Assembly (NCBI RefSeq): GCF_007859935.1
Contig: NZ_SJPO01000001.1
Coordinates: 1 to 64,000, forward strand
Source of the DNA: Posidoniimonas polymericola
Lineage (GTDB): Bacteria > Planctomycetota > Planctomycetia > Pirellulales > Lacipirellulaceae
DNA: 64,000 nt
Direction of reading: 5' to 3'
A model generated the notes under the pieces. The model saw only the letters and a list, made by a program, of their open reading frames with translations, searched no databases and had not been told where the DNA came from. The position numbers and the translations under genes are program-made. This document shows positions 54,449 to 64,000 of the stretch, one piece after another; the stretch's first letter is position 1, and every line of letters begins with the position of its first letter.

Positions 54449-55900
54449 TCAGAATTGAAAGTAGATGAACGGGTTGTACGCGTCGCTCGCGGCCCGGATG
54501 GTTACAAGCACCGCCAGGACCCCGTAGACCGCGGCGTGCAGCGTCGTTGTTGCCGCCGCCCGGCTCGGCCGCCGCCCCGTGCGGGCCGCCGCCCGCGTGA
54601 GCACCAGCAGGATCGGCGTGCAGGCGATCGCCGCCGCGAAGAAGACCAGCAGATGGGCCGGGAAGACGAACTCGGCGATGGTGTGCTGCAACCCGGGACT
54701 GCCGGTCAGGCCGAACATCGCGCCCAGGTACCCAAGGAAGTAGCCGAAGGCGTCTCCCTCGGGGGTGGGACCTGTCGACGCGCGGAACAAGATCCAGCCG
54801 ATGACCGTCCCCAACATGGCGTAGGCCCACCCGATCGGCGCCGGCATCTTTGAAAGCAGCCGACCAAGACCGGCCCGCTCGGCGATCAAGAACAACCCGT
54901 GGTACGCCCCCCACAGGATGAAGCCCCACCCGGCGCCGTGCCACAGGCCGCAGAGCAAGAAGACGATCAGGAGGTTGCGGTAGGTGGCGGCCTCACCGCC
55001 CCGGTTCCCGCCTAGTGGGATGTACACGTAGTCCCGGAACCAGCTCGACAGCGAGATGTGCCAGCGGCGCCAGAACTCGGTGATCGACCGGGAGATGTAC
55101 GGGTAGTTGAAGTTGCGTGGGATCCGGAAGCCGAACAGCCTGCCCAGCCCGACGGCCATGTCCGAGTAGCCGCTGAAGTCGAAGTAGATCTGGAACGTGT
55201 AGGCGATCGCGCCAGTCCAGGCCAGCGGGGCGCCGAGCTCGTCGGCAGGGAGGGAGAAGACCCCGTCGGCAACCTCGGCCATTGGGTTGGCGATCAGGAG
55301 CTTCTTGGCCGCCCCGATGACGAACCGCCGCGAGCCCGCCGCCATCAGCGAGAACCGCCAGAGTCGGCCGTGGAGCTGGTCGCGGAGCTGGGTGTAACGG
55401 ACGATCGGGCCCGCGATGAGTTGTGGAAAGAGGGCGATGTACAAACCGAGGTCGAGCGGGTTGCGCTGCGGACGGGTCCGTCGCGCTGCGACATCGAGCA
55501 CGTACGACAGGCCCTGGAACGTGAAGAACGAAATGCCGATCGGCAGGTGGGTCGACGCGAGGCGGGCGACTATGCCGGAGTCGAGCGCCGGGGTGTTCTG
55601 CGCGATGAACCCGGCGTACTTGAAATACACGAGCGGCGCAAGGTTCACCGCGACGGTCGCCGCCACCAGCGCGCGGGTGGCCCACGGCGACCCGTGCACG
55701 CGGTCGATGGCCAGGCCGAGCAGGTAGTTGGCCCCGATCGAGCCGATCATTACCGCCACGTACTCTTTCTCGCCGAGCGCGTAGAAAACCAGGCTGGCTC
55801 CGAGCAGCAGTGCGTTGCGCAGTGGCAGCGGGCAGAGGGCGTACGCCATAACCACCAGCGGCAGGAAGACAAACAGGAAGGTCGGTTCCACGAAGAGCAT
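54449..55900 (-). CDS. MBOAT O-acyltransferase (AlgI type)
   Basis: The 483-aa membrane protein has about 11-12 hydrophobic helices and the MBOAT signatures: PIGISFFTFQGLSYVLDV, YFDFSGYSDMAVGLGRLFG, ITEFWRRWHISLSSWFRDYV and the catalytic-His block CGLWHGAGWGFILWGAYHG. It delivers acyl groups across the membrane for polysaccharide O-acetylation. It is adjacent to the AlgJ/X-like protein gene, 20 bp apart, so a two-protein acetylation module is likely. No polysaccharide synthase gene is in the window, so the target is unknown. The start is ATG (MLFVEPTF). Confidence 0.92.
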   Translation of the reverse strand: MLFVEPTFLFVFLPLVVMAYALCPLPLRNALLLGASLVFYALGEKEYVAVMIGSIGANYLLGLAIDRVHGSPWATRALVAATVAVNLAPLVYFKYAGFIAQNTPALDSGIVARLASTHLPIGISFFTFQGLSYVLDVAARRTRPQRNPLDLGLYIALFPQLIAGPIVRYTQLRDQLHGRLWRFSLMAAGSRRFVIGAAKKLLIANPMAEVADGVFSLPADELGAPLAWTGAIAYTFQIYFDFSGYSDMAVGLGRLFGFRIPRNFNYPYISRSITEFWRRWHISLSSWFRDYVYIPLGGNRGGEAATYRNLLIVFLLCGLWHGAGWGFILWGAYHGLFLIAERAGLGRLLSKMPAPIGWAYAMLGTVIGWILFRASTGPTPEGDAFGYFLGYLGAMFGLTGSPGLQHTIAEFVFPAHLLVFFAAAIACTPILLVLTRAAARTGRRPSRAAATTTLHAAVYGVLAVLVTIRAASDAYNPFIYFQF

Positions 55901-56909
55901 GAGGTGTCGCCGAGAGTCGTGATGGGTGGCGTGTCGCGGTTAGGGGGCGTTGTGCTTGGGGCGTGCACTGAGCCACCACAGCGACTAGCCGGGGAGGGCG
56001 AACGACCGCCTGCGGGACGCCGCCGTTCGGAGCCGTTCGGTGTGCGCAAGAAGGTGAGGCAGGGTCGTCGGTTCTCGACCTGAGGGATCGATTGTCATCT
56101 TAATTGGCGGCCGCAAAGGATACCAAGAATTCTGCACCAGCGTTCTAGGCCGTTCAGGACCCTTGCCCGACGAGTACCGTCAGGGGCTGTGCGCGGCGGC
56201 AGCCCGCGACCCGTGAGCCCCCACCGGGCGCTAATCCGAAGCACCGGCCACTCGCCACGATCTAACAAGCAGCGAGGGGGTTGTTTCTTGCTTGTCTCTT
56301 GCCTGCCGTCGAGGACGCCGCTCGGCTGTCGCAGGGCTACGCCGGCCGGCAGGGTGGCACATCCCTGCCAGGGCGTGGCGGCGTTGGTGGTGATTCACCA
56401 CGCCCATTATGGGCGTGCTACCCGTGGCCAGTCCGGCGACGGGTTTCTCGCCAGTTTTGCGTAGCGACGGGGCCAGCAGGCGTATCTAATGAGGGTTGCG
56501 CTGGCTGACGGTTGCGGCGCTGCCGCCGCCGACGGCAGCCCGGGTTCGGTGGGGCTTGCGCGCTGGCCAAGCGTTGAGAAGCCCGTGCCCGTGGCGACCA
56601 CTGTGGGACAAAACCCACGTAGGGCGATCGGGGCGTTTGTCGCAAGTGCTTTTGGAATAGCGGCTTACGGAAATCATGGCCGTCGGTAAAGTCCGGGTTT
56701 TGTCCCCTCCGTTGAAAGTTTCGGACTAGACCCGCCGGTGGCGGCTGCGGATCGAGCGCCCTTCCTTAGTTTCCTGCGGGAAGAGAGAATGGGGGATTGT
56801 CGCACGCCCGGCGGCGCTGGCGGGTCCCCCACCTTGCGGTGGGGGCTGTCCGAGGCCGACCGCTCCCTAGCGTCCTCCCACCTGAAATCCATCCTCACTG
56901 CTGGCCCCT
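55901..56909. other. Long gene-free region with palindromes before lepA
   Basis: About 1 kb between the acyltransferase gene and lepA has no convincing coding frame. It includes the 19-bp palindrome CACGCCCATTATGGGCGTG (56399-56417), several GC-rich inverted segments around 56280-56400 (for example GGCAGGG/CCCTGCC near 56350-56370), and a strong hairpin CCCCCACCttgcGGTGGGGG (56826-56845), about 65 bp before lepA. It may hold the lepA promoter and the acyltransferase leader, but no boxes can be assigned. It is one of the largest non-coding stretches in the window. Confidence 0.6.
56399..56417. repeat. 19-bp palindrome CACGCCCAT-t-ATGGGCGTG
   Basis: The perfect 9-bp arms surround one base. The sequence shares the CACGCCC/GGGCGTG ends with the palindrome at 40729-40747 and belongs to the dispersed family. 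Confidence 0.7.
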
Positions 56910-58787
<1,878 letters not shown>

Positions 58788-58860
58788 GGCCAACGAAGGG
58801 CCGCGCGGCGCATCCGCGACGCTTCATGGGTTGGTTGCAGCCACGAACAGCGCGGGCCTG

Positions 58861-59379
58861 TTACTCGGCCGCGGCGTTTGGCTCGGGGCCGCGGGAGCCT
58901 AGTTCGCGGTCGAGGTCCAGCAGGGACGACGGGTCGTCCTTCACCAGGTTGAACTTGTGCACGATGTCGCGGAGGGACTTTTCCTCTTCGACTTGTTCTT
59001 TGACAAACCACTCGAGCTCCACGAGGGCGGCGAACGCCTTCTGCTCGATGGCCAGCTCGAACAGGTTGTCGATCTGGCTGGTGACGGTCCGCTCCTGCTC
59101 CAGCGCGGCCTCGAACACCTGCGGGATGCTTTCGTAGTCCTTGCGGGGCTCGGCCAGCGCCTGCAGCACGACGCGGCTGCCGCGGGCGGTGAGGAAGTCG
59201 TACAGCCGCATGGCGTGGTCGTTCTCCTCGGCGCTCTGGGCACGCATCCAGGCGGCGCAGCCGAGGAACTGCTCGTGCTCGAGGTAGGCCGACATCGCCA
59301 GGTAGCTGTAGGACGAGCTGAGCTCGTTCTTGATCTGGTCGTTGATGGCGTCCTGCATGACCGGCGAGAGTTCTTTCAT
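58861..59379 (-). CDS. Ferritin (FtnA-like)
   Basis: The ferritin subunit oxidises Fe(II) and stores iron in a 24-mer shell. The 172-aa product shows the four-helix bundle with ferroxidase residues: NELSSSYSYLAMSAYLEHEQ (Glu of helix A and Tyr), the SAEENDHAMRLYDF block (Glu, His), an EQERTVTSQI Glu, and the WFVKEQVEEEKSLRDI Gln/Glu pair. It matches bacterial FtnA-type ferritin in length, with an extra acidic ~15-residue tail. Heme-binding Met of bacterioferritin is not evident. It is convergent with lepA and upstream of a tRNA terminator on its strand, with its own promoter. Confidence 0.93.
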   Translation of the reverse strand: MKELSPVMQDAINDQIKNELSSSYSYLAMSAYLEHEQFLGCAAWMRAQSAEENDHAMRLYDFLTARGSRVVLQALAEPRKDYESIPQVFEAALEQERTVTSQIDNLFELAIEQKAFAALVELEWFVKEQVEEEKSLRDIVHKFNLVKDDPSSLLDLDRELGSRGPEPNAAAE

Positions 59380-59464
59380 AGCGGCGTATCCGTGAGCGGC
59401 GCGTCGAGCGGCGGGGCGAGGTGTACGTGACAGCTGAGCGATACAGCTGTGCGGCAAAGAAAAA

Positions 59465-59498
59465 AGCAGCGGGGGAGGACTGACCTCCGCCCGCTGCT
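59465..59498 (-). terminator. Rho-independent terminator of tRNA-Leu
   Basis: A ~14-bp stem (AGCAGCGGGGGAGG/CCTCCGCCCGCTGCT, one bulge, loop ACTGA) is followed on the minus strand by TTTTTTCTTTG. It lies 130 bp past the tRNA-Leu 3' end and upstream of the ferritin gene. Confidence 0.8.
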
Positions 59499-59628
59499 CT
59501 GAGGGTACCAAGATGAGGACCGACCGCCCAGGAGGGCCGCCTCGATGCGACCAACCGAAGAGCAGAGGTCCTCGTGAGCCGATTCCGGCTCGCTCGTGTT
59601 TCTGGGGGGCTGTTCCCAGCCTCACCAG

Positions 59629-59712
59629 TGGGCCCGACTGGAGTCGAACCAGCACGCCCTTGCGGGCACATGCCCCTCAAGCATGCGCGTCTGCCAATTC
59701 CGCCACGAGCCC
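59629..59712 (-). tRNA. tRNA-Leu (anticodon GAG)
   Basis: On the minus strand the sequence folds as a cloverleaf: acceptor GGGCTCG/CGGGCCC (one G-U) with discriminator A, a D-arm containing GAATTGGCAGACGC, an anticodon stem CATGC/GCATG, and loop TTGAGGG with anticodon GAG (decodes CUC/CUU). A long class II variable arm (TGCCCGCAAGGGCG) and a T-arm with GGTTCGACTCC follow. The long variable arm confirms Leu rather than Glu. No CCA is encoded. Downstream is a terminator. Confidence 0.93.
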
Positions 59713-59984
59713 AAAATGTGCGGCGGGCCCGAGGGCCCGCCAGCCCCAAAGTCTAGCTGATGGTGCGAGTGCGTCAAGTTGGGGCGGGGCAGGGGCTAGC
59801 AGGGGAAAGGCGCAATTGGAAAGGGGAAGTGGTGCCGGGAGGGATGCCGCGGGTGGCCGATGCGTCTTGCCCCTTACGGTTTTCCCCCTTTGGCGCAGGC
59901 CGGGCGTGATATGCCAAACCCGCCGATCTCCCGCCGGGAGCCGGGCGCCTGCCGCTGCGGGGGAGTCGTGGTTATCTTGGCTGG

Positions 59985-60836
59985 ATGGGTGAAACGGAGC
60001 GACTAATCGCCGTGGATGTCGGGAACAGCCGGGTCAAGCTCGGCCTATTTGAGCGGCCTGTGGAGTGCGAGCAGGCGGCCCAGGCGGGGCTGCTGCCGAT
60101 TGCCGGCGGGGCCCTGCCAGAGCCGGTGGACACCTTCAGCTTTGCCCACGTCGAGGGGGAGCCGAGCGGCTACAACGCCCTCCGTGAGTGGCTGCGACCC
60201 CACGCCGGCATCCCGGCCCTGCTGGCGTCGGTCCACCGCAGCGCGGGGCAGGCGACCATCGAGGCACTGCGGGGGTGCGGCGTCGACAACTGCCGGCCGC
60301 TGGTCGGCAAGCAGCTGCCGATCGCCACCCGGGTCGACCAGCCCGAGCGGGTCGGCATCGACCGGCTGCTGGCGGGCGTGGCGGCCAATCGGCTGCGGCG
60401 GCCCGAGTCGCCCGCGATTGTAGTCGACCTCGGCACCGCGCTGACGATCGACCTAATCGCCGCCGACGGGGCGTTCGAGGGGGGGGCGATCCTGCCCGGC
60501 CTGCGGATGGCCAGCCGGGCCCTGCACGATCAAACCGACGCGCTGCCGGACATCGCCATGCAGCAGCTCGAGGACTCGCCCGACGCGGTCGGCAGGAACA
60601 CGGTCGACGCGCTCCGAGCCGGCTTGTTCTGGGGCGCGGTGGGGGCGATCCGCGAGGTGGTCGCCCGCCAACGCGACCGCCTCACCGTCCCGCCGCAGCT
60701 GTACCTGACGGGTGGCGCCGCGCCGTCGGTCGCTCGGCTGCTGGGGGGGCCCGACTGCACGGTGCGGTACCTGCCGCACCTAGTGCTGTCGGGGGTGGCG
60801 ATCGCGTCCGAGTCGAAGCCCGGCCCGGCGCCATGA
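59985..60836 (+). CDS. coaX: Type III pantothenate kinase
   Basis: Phosphorylates pantothenate in the first step of coenzyme A synthesis, using ATP and a monovalent cation. The 283-aa product has the ASKHA-fold signature LIAVDVGNSRVKLGLF, the RVGIDRLLAGVAANRL block, the PALLASVHRS segment, and VDLGTALTIDLI followed by FEGGAILPGLRMASRALHDQT. The active-site Asp is in VDLGTA. Length is typical. Its stop overlaps the MnmE-like GTPase start in an ATGA arrangement, so they are translationally coupled. No biotin ligase BirA fusion is present, though it is common elsewhere. Confidence 0.95.
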   Translation: MGETERLIAVDVGNSRVKLGLFERPVECEQAAQAGLLPIAGGALPEPVDTFSFAHVEGEPSGYNALREWLRPHAGIPALLASVHRSAGQATIEALRGCGVDNCRPLVGKQLPIATRVDQPERVGIDRLLAGVAANRLRRPESPAIVVDLGTALTIDLIAADGAFEGGAILPGLRMASRALHDQTDALPDIAMQQLEDSPDAVGRNTVDALRAGLFWGAVGAIREVVARQRDRLTVPPQLYLTGGAAPSVARLLGGPDCTVRYLPHLVLSGVAIASESKPGPAP

Positions 60837-61996
60837 GCGTCAGGCCTCCGACCCACGCGCCAACCCTTGCAACGGTTCAGACCGCCGAGGGCCGCGGCGC
60901 CGTGGCCGTGGTGTGGGTTAGCGGCCCCACGTCGGTGTCTGCGGTTGACGCCTGCTTCCATGCCGCCAACGGCCGTCCGCTAGCCGAGCAGCCGGTGGCC
61001 GCCCTGCGGTTTGGCCGCTGGTCCTCGCCCACCGGCGAAGAGGTGGTCGTGACGCGCCGCGGGGCCGACGTCGAGGTCCACTGTCACGGCGGGACCGCCG
61101 CCGTGCGGGCGGTGGTGCGGGACCTGATTGAGCAGGGCTGCGTCGAGAGTCGGGCCGACGCGCCCGGGCTAAGCGGCGTCTGCCGGGCGACGCACGAGGC
61201 CGTGCTCGCCCTCCGCAGCGCCCTAACCGAGAGAACCGCGGGCGTGCTGCTGGATCAGGCCGAGGGGGCGCTGGAGGCCGAGCTGCGGTCGATCGCCGAC
61301 GGCCTGGGCGCCGGCGACGGTTTGGAGCGGCTCGAACTGCTTGCTGTCTGGGGCGAGCTTGGTAGGCGCCTCACGACGCCGTGGCGGGTGGTGCTGGCCG
61401 GGGCCCCGAATGTCGGCAAGAGCAGCCTGACGAACGCCCTGTTGGGCTACGACCGGGCGATTGTGTTCGACCAGCCGGGGACCACGCGGGACGTAATTTC
61501 GGCGGACGCGGCGGTCGAGGGCTGGCCCATTTCGCTGAGCGACACGGCCGGGCTCCGCGCGGCCGACGACCCGACCGAGGCGGCCGGCGTCGAGCTCGCG
61601 ATGCGGGTGCTTGACCAGGCCGACCTAATCGTCGACGTCCGCGACGCTGCGGCGCCCGATCAGCCTAGCGTCATCCCAGGGGCGATGGCGGGGCGGCGGC
61701 TAGTAGTGTGGAACAAGCTCGACCGAGCGGTTTGCGGAACGGCGGAGGGTGGTACTTCAGAGGGCCTCGGCACGGTCGCCACGACCGGCCGCGGTGTGCC
61801 GGAGCTGCTGGCGGCGATCGCGGCGGAGCTAGTTCCCACGGTCCCAGCGGCCGGCCGGGCGGTTCCTGTGAACGCGGTGCAAGCAGGGCTGCTCCGCCGG
61901 GCTGCCGACGCAGCGGCGGGGGGTGATTGGGGCGCAGCACGGGCGGACGTGCAGGCGCTGCTGGCGCCGGCCGACAGCGAGTTCGACGCAAGTTGA
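60833..61996 (+). CDS. MnmE/TrmE-like GTPase lacking the C-terminal Cys motif
   Basis: The 387-aa product is shorter than MnmE (about 450 aa). It has a reduced N-terminal folate-binding-like domain (TVQTAEGRGAVAVVWVSG and VEVHCHGGTAAVRAV) and a helical middle. The G domain carries G1 GAPNVGKSS (190-198), G2 GTTRDV, G3 DTAGLRAADD and G4 NKLD. The C-terminal CxGK motif of MnmE, which forms the catalytic 5-carboxymethylaminomethyl site, is missing; the protein ends ALLAPADSEFDAS. It starts in an ATGA overlap with coaX. A tRNA-modification role is doubtful without that motif. It may be a divergent or repurposed MnmE. Confidence 0.85.
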   Translation: MSVRPPTHAPTLATVQTAEGRGAVAVVWVSGPTSVSAVDACFHAANGRPLAEQPVAALRFGRWSSPTGEEVVVTRRGADVEVHCHGGTAAVRAVVRDLIEQGCVESRADAPGLSGVCRATHEAVLALRSALTERTAGVLLDQAEGALEAELRSIADGLGAGDGLERLELLAVWGELGRRLTTPWRVVLAGAPNVGKSSLTNALLGYDRAIVFDQPGTTRDVISADAAVEGWPISLSDTAGLRAADDPTEAAGVELAMRVLDQADLIVDVRDAAAPDQPSVIPGAMAGRRLVVWNKLDRAVCGTAEGGTSEGLGTVATTGRGVPELLAAIAAELVPTVPAAGRAVPVNAVQAGLLRRAADAAAGGDWGAARADVQALLAPADSEFDAS

Positions 61997-62069
61997 GTGG
62001 CAGGCTGTGCCGATTATGGCGGGTGTGCGGCCGCGTGAGGCGGGCGCCTGCTCCAACGAGGCACGAAGC

Positions 62070-62714
62070 ATGAGAGTCACCTACGCCGCGATCGCGATGT
62101 CCTGCGCCCTGCTGGCCTGCTGGGCCTCGCCCGCTTGCGCCCAACGCGGCGGCGACGCGTACTCGCTGCGACGCTACCTGGGCAGCGACGCCTACCTCGC
62201 TGAGAGCTTCTCCCGCCCGTCGTCGCCGGTTTCGAGCCAGGCGACCGTCAACGAAGCGGCCCGCCAGGCGTTGCCCCAAGTGGCGCCACCGCCGGCGACG
62301 CCGAGCTACACGTCTGGCACCAGCAGCACGCTCAACTACTACGGCGGCGCCGCGGCCCGCCAGACGCTCGATCAGATGCCCCGCCGCCCGCGATTTATTC
62401 CGCAGGGGGGGCAGCCGGTTGGGGCGGGCAGCAAGCCGTACGCCGGCGGGGCGGCCGACCCGACTATCAGCCCGTACCTGAACCTGTTCCGCGAGGAGCC
62501 AGAGGACTCGCTCCCCAACTACTACACGTTCGTCCGGCCGCAGCAGAACCAGATCGAGACCAACCGTTCCCAGCAGCGCCAGCTGCAGGGCCTGCAGCGC
62601 CAGGTGCAGCGGACCTCGTACCAGGCGCCTGCCAACGCCGGTGGCGGGATCCCGGCGACCGGCTTCCGGGCCCGGTTCGGCGACACCGGCCAGTTCTACA
62701 GCGGCTGGCGCTAA
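62070..62714 (+). CDS. Secreted hypothetical protein, Gln/Pro-rich
   Basis: The 214-aa product has a signal peptide (MRVTYAAIAMSCALLACWASPACAQ) and a low-complexity mature part rich in Gln, Pro, Gly and Tyr. Residues about 60-120 are Ser/Pro/Thr-rich, and SPYLNLFREEPEDSLPNYYT followed by FVRPQQNQIETNRSQQRQLQ suggests a polar, disordered or coiled region. I recognise no family. A longer frame starts earlier but would lack the signal peptide. It follows the MnmE-like gene by 73 bp and may share its transcript. Confidence 0.7.
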   Translation: MRVTYAAIAMSCALLACWASPACAQRGGDAYSLRRYLGSDAYLAESFSRPSSPVSSQATVNEAARQALPQVAPPPATPSYTSGTSSTLNYYGGAAARQTLDQMPRRPRFIPQGGQPVGAGSKPYAGGAADPTISPYLNLFREEPEDSLPNYYTFVRPQQNQIETNRSQQRQLQGLQRQVQRTSYQAPANAGGGIPATGFRARFGDTGQFYSGWR

Positions 62715-62790
62715 CGGCGGCCGATTTGCCCTCCGGGGCGTCGCGACGGAATAATGGCGGGTAAGCGGTCGTTGGATCGCGCCTGTCCCC

Positions 62791-62810
62791 GATCGAGCCG
62801 ACGCTCGATC
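62791..62810. repeat. 20-bp palindrome upstream of secreted gene
   Basis: GATCGAGCcgacGCTCGATC has perfect 8-bp arms with a 4-bp loop. It lies 19 bp before the next ATG and would fold in the mRNA leader. Confidence 0.7.
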
Positions 62811-62829
62811 GCCGCCGCGGAGGATTCAG

Positions 62830-63315
62830 ATGGCCGTTCGCCTCGCTGCTTTGTTGTTCTGCCTGCTCCCCGCCCAGCTGCACGCTGAAGAGCCCGCCAA
62901 GGAGCCGCCCGCCGAGGAGTCGGCCGAGCTGACGCCCGCCGAGCAGGCCTTCGCCAAGGCGATGAGCAACGCAACCTTGCGGGGCGCGTTCACCACCGGC
63001 GCCGACGCCGCGCCACGGGCCGAGCGGTACGACCTCGGCAAGGTGAGCAAGGTCGGCGACGGGCTCTGGCAGATCCGGGCCCGCATCCGCTACGGCGAGC
63101 ACGACGTCGAGCTGCCCCTGACGCTGCCAGTTGACTTTGCCGGCGACGCGGCGGTCATCCGGGTCGACAACGTCGGCTTCCCCGGCCTGGGCGTCTACTC
63201 GGCGCGGGTCATGATCCAGGGCGGCAAGTACGCCGGCTACTGGCAGGGCGGCGGGCACGGCGGGCACCTGTTCGGCGAGCTGGTGCACGGTGCTGAAAAG
63301 ACCGAAGCCGAGTAG
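62830..63315 (+). CDS. Secreted hypothetical protein
   Basis: The 161-aa product has a signal peptide (MAVRLAALLFCLLPAQLHA). A Glu/Pro-rich segment (EEPAKEPPAEESAELTPAE) is followed by a compact domain (ATLRGAFTTGADAAPRAERY, VGDGLWQIRARIRYGEHDVE, VDNVGFPGLGVYSARVMIQG, YWQGGGHGGHLFGELVHG). I recognise this pattern only as a planctomycete-type secreted protein with a Gly-His tail; no named family applies. It is convergent with the fabF gene, whose stop is 25 bp away, and probably follows the previous secreted gene in one transcript. Confidence 0.7.
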   Translation: MAVRLAALLFCLLPAQLHAEEPAKEPPAEESAELTPAEQAFAKAMSNATLRGAFTTGADAAPRAERYDLGKVSKVGDGLWQIRARIRYGEHDVELPLTLPVDFAGDAAVIRVDNVGFPGLGVYSARVMIQGGKYAGYWQGGGHGGHLFGELVHGAEKTEAE

Positions 63316-63339
63316 CCTACGCCGCCCTACAGGGCCGCC

Positions 63340-64000
63340 CTACACGCCGCGGGCGATCAGCGTGATGTTCTGGCCGCCGAAGCCGAAGCTGTTCGACAGC
63401 ACCACGTTGCACTTCTGGTCGCGGGCCTCGTTGGGGATGTAGTCGAGGTCGCAGTTGGGGTCGGGCGTTTCGTAGTTGATGGTGGCCGGCAGCTTGTTGT
63501 CCTTGATCGCCATCAGGCTGATGATCAGCTCGGTCGCGCCCGCCGCGGCGATCAGGTGCCCCATCATGCTCTTGGTGCTCGAGACCGGCGTGGCGCGGGC
63601 GTCGTCCTCGCCGAGGGCCTGCTTGAGGCTGAGGGTCTCGACCTTGTCGTTGACGGTGGTGCTGGTGCCGTGGGCGTTGACGTAGTCGATGTCGCCCGTG
63701 CCCAGGCCGGCGTCCTTCAGCGCCATCTTGATGCAGCTGGTGGCCCCGCGGCCCTCGGGGTGGGTGTCGGTGATGCGGAAGGCGTCGGCGGTGGCGCCGT
63801 AGCCGATCAGCTCGCCGTAGATCTGCGCGCCGCGGGCCTTGGCGTGCTCGTACTCCTCGAGGACCAGCATCGCGGCCCCCTCGCCGAGCACGAAGCCGTC
63901 GCGGTTGCGGTCGAACGGCCGGCTGGCGCGGTGGGGCTCGTCGTTCCGCTCGGACAGGGCCGTGAGCAGGTTGAACCCCGTGACGCCGAACGGGTGGATC
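63340..64000 (-). CDS. fabF: Beta-ketoacyl-ACP synthase II, partial (cut by window end)
   Basis: KAS II elongates fatty acyl-ACP with malonyl-ACP by decarboxylative condensation in the cytoplasm. Only the C-terminal ~219 residues are in the window. It shows FDRNRDGFVLGEGAAMLVLE, the catalytic His in NAHGTSTTVNDKVETLSLKQ, the second His in KSMMGHLIAAAGATE, and the terminal NSFGFGGQNITLI. The N-terminal Cys-containing part lies beyond base 64000. The frame continues open to the right edge, so it is not a truncated gene. It is convergent with the secreted gene. Confidence 0.94.
   Translation of the reverse strand, partial: IHPFGVTGFNLLTALSERNDEPHRASRPFDRNRDGFVLGEGAAMLVLEEYEHAKARGAQIYGELIGYGATADAFRITDTHPEGRGATSCIKMALKDAGLGTGDIDYVNAHGTSTTVNDKVETLSLKQALGEDDARATPVSSTKSMMGHLIAAAGATELIISLMAIKDNKLPATINYETPDPNCDLDYIPNEARDQKCNVVLSNSFGFGGQNITLIARGV

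Noticed and set aside
56189-56508. Short plus-strand frames in the gap before lepA
   Set aside because: They overlap palindromes, have no ribosome site or recognisable protein features and read as Arg/Ala/Gly-rich shadow sequence.
56685-56720. TAAAGTCCGGGTTTTGTCC, which recalls the RNase P RNA motif AAAGTCCGGGCT
   Set aside because: Only a few bases match and no surrounding RNase P structure can be found; the match is treated as chance.

Overview
The window is high-GC DNA from a planctomycete, most likely of the Pirellulales (Lacipirellulaceae-like). I infer this from the gene content: a type I sulfatase, DUF1080 and DUF1570-type proteins, dockerin/PEP-CTERM surface proteins, a giant CotH/lamin-tail protein with a planctomycete N-terminal surface motif, and an EF-G of the mitochondrial-EFG1-like type. 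No rRNA, CRISPR array, prophage or intact insertion sequence is visible. There is one tRNA, for Leu with anticodon GAG.

Layout. 1-5460: a palindrome cluster, a cysteine-rich secreted protein, a sulfatase, a DUF1570 peptidase-like protein and an STN-like secreted protein. 5971-11670: a 1899-aa CotH/lamin-tail/dockerin surface protein. 11817-15825: a tandem RraB-like protein, a 188-aa unknown, a zinc-ribbon membrane protein, an extremely acidic repeat protein, ScpB and a membrane-anchored unknown. 16114-23446: cysteine desulfurase, then the replication locus dnaA - putative oriC - dnaN - DUF721 - gyrB. 23598-25148: a lower-GC SUKH protein, a palindrome island and a small unknown. 25166-29750: sialidase-like, phytase-like/dockerin and GH43-like secreted proteins. 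29838-38869: PpnP, a soluble CZB chemoreceptor, a MATE exporter, a run of small genes, an MA-type peptidase, an SRPBCC protein, a RegB-like sensor kinase, a DUF1080 protein and a cold-shock protein. 39328-42618: APS reductase, Rrf2, PabA/TrpG and MoeA. 43046-53169: two PEP-CTERM/dockerin proteins, with a PEP-CTERM-associated CPBP protease and EF-G between them. 53238-55900: an AlgJ/AlgI-type O-acetylation pair. 56910-64000: LepA, ferritin, tRNA-Leu, CoaX, an MnmE-like GTPase, two secreted unknowns and a partial FabF.

How it fits together. The replication genes mark a probable chromosome origin. The secreted hydrolases (sulfatase, sialidase-like, GH43, DUF1080) fit marine or aquatic polysaccharide use. 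The dockerin/PEP-CTERM proteins and the CPBP protease belong to an exosortase-type surface system whose exosortase lies outside the window. CysH, IscS-like desulfurase and MoeA are sulfur and molybdenum-cofactor housekeeping genes.

The signals I consider least explained are at the DNA level. A ~29-bp inverted repeat bounds the whole intergenic region of two unrelated gene pairs and abuts the downstream ATG. A larger family of 17-23-bp palindromes with tiny loops and covarying arms is scattered through intergenic DNA. At the protein level the standouts are the D/E-rich protein, a DnaA lacking a recognisable domain I, the CoaX-coupled MnmE-like GTPase without its C-terminal Cys motif, and the four-module 1204-aa solenoid protein.
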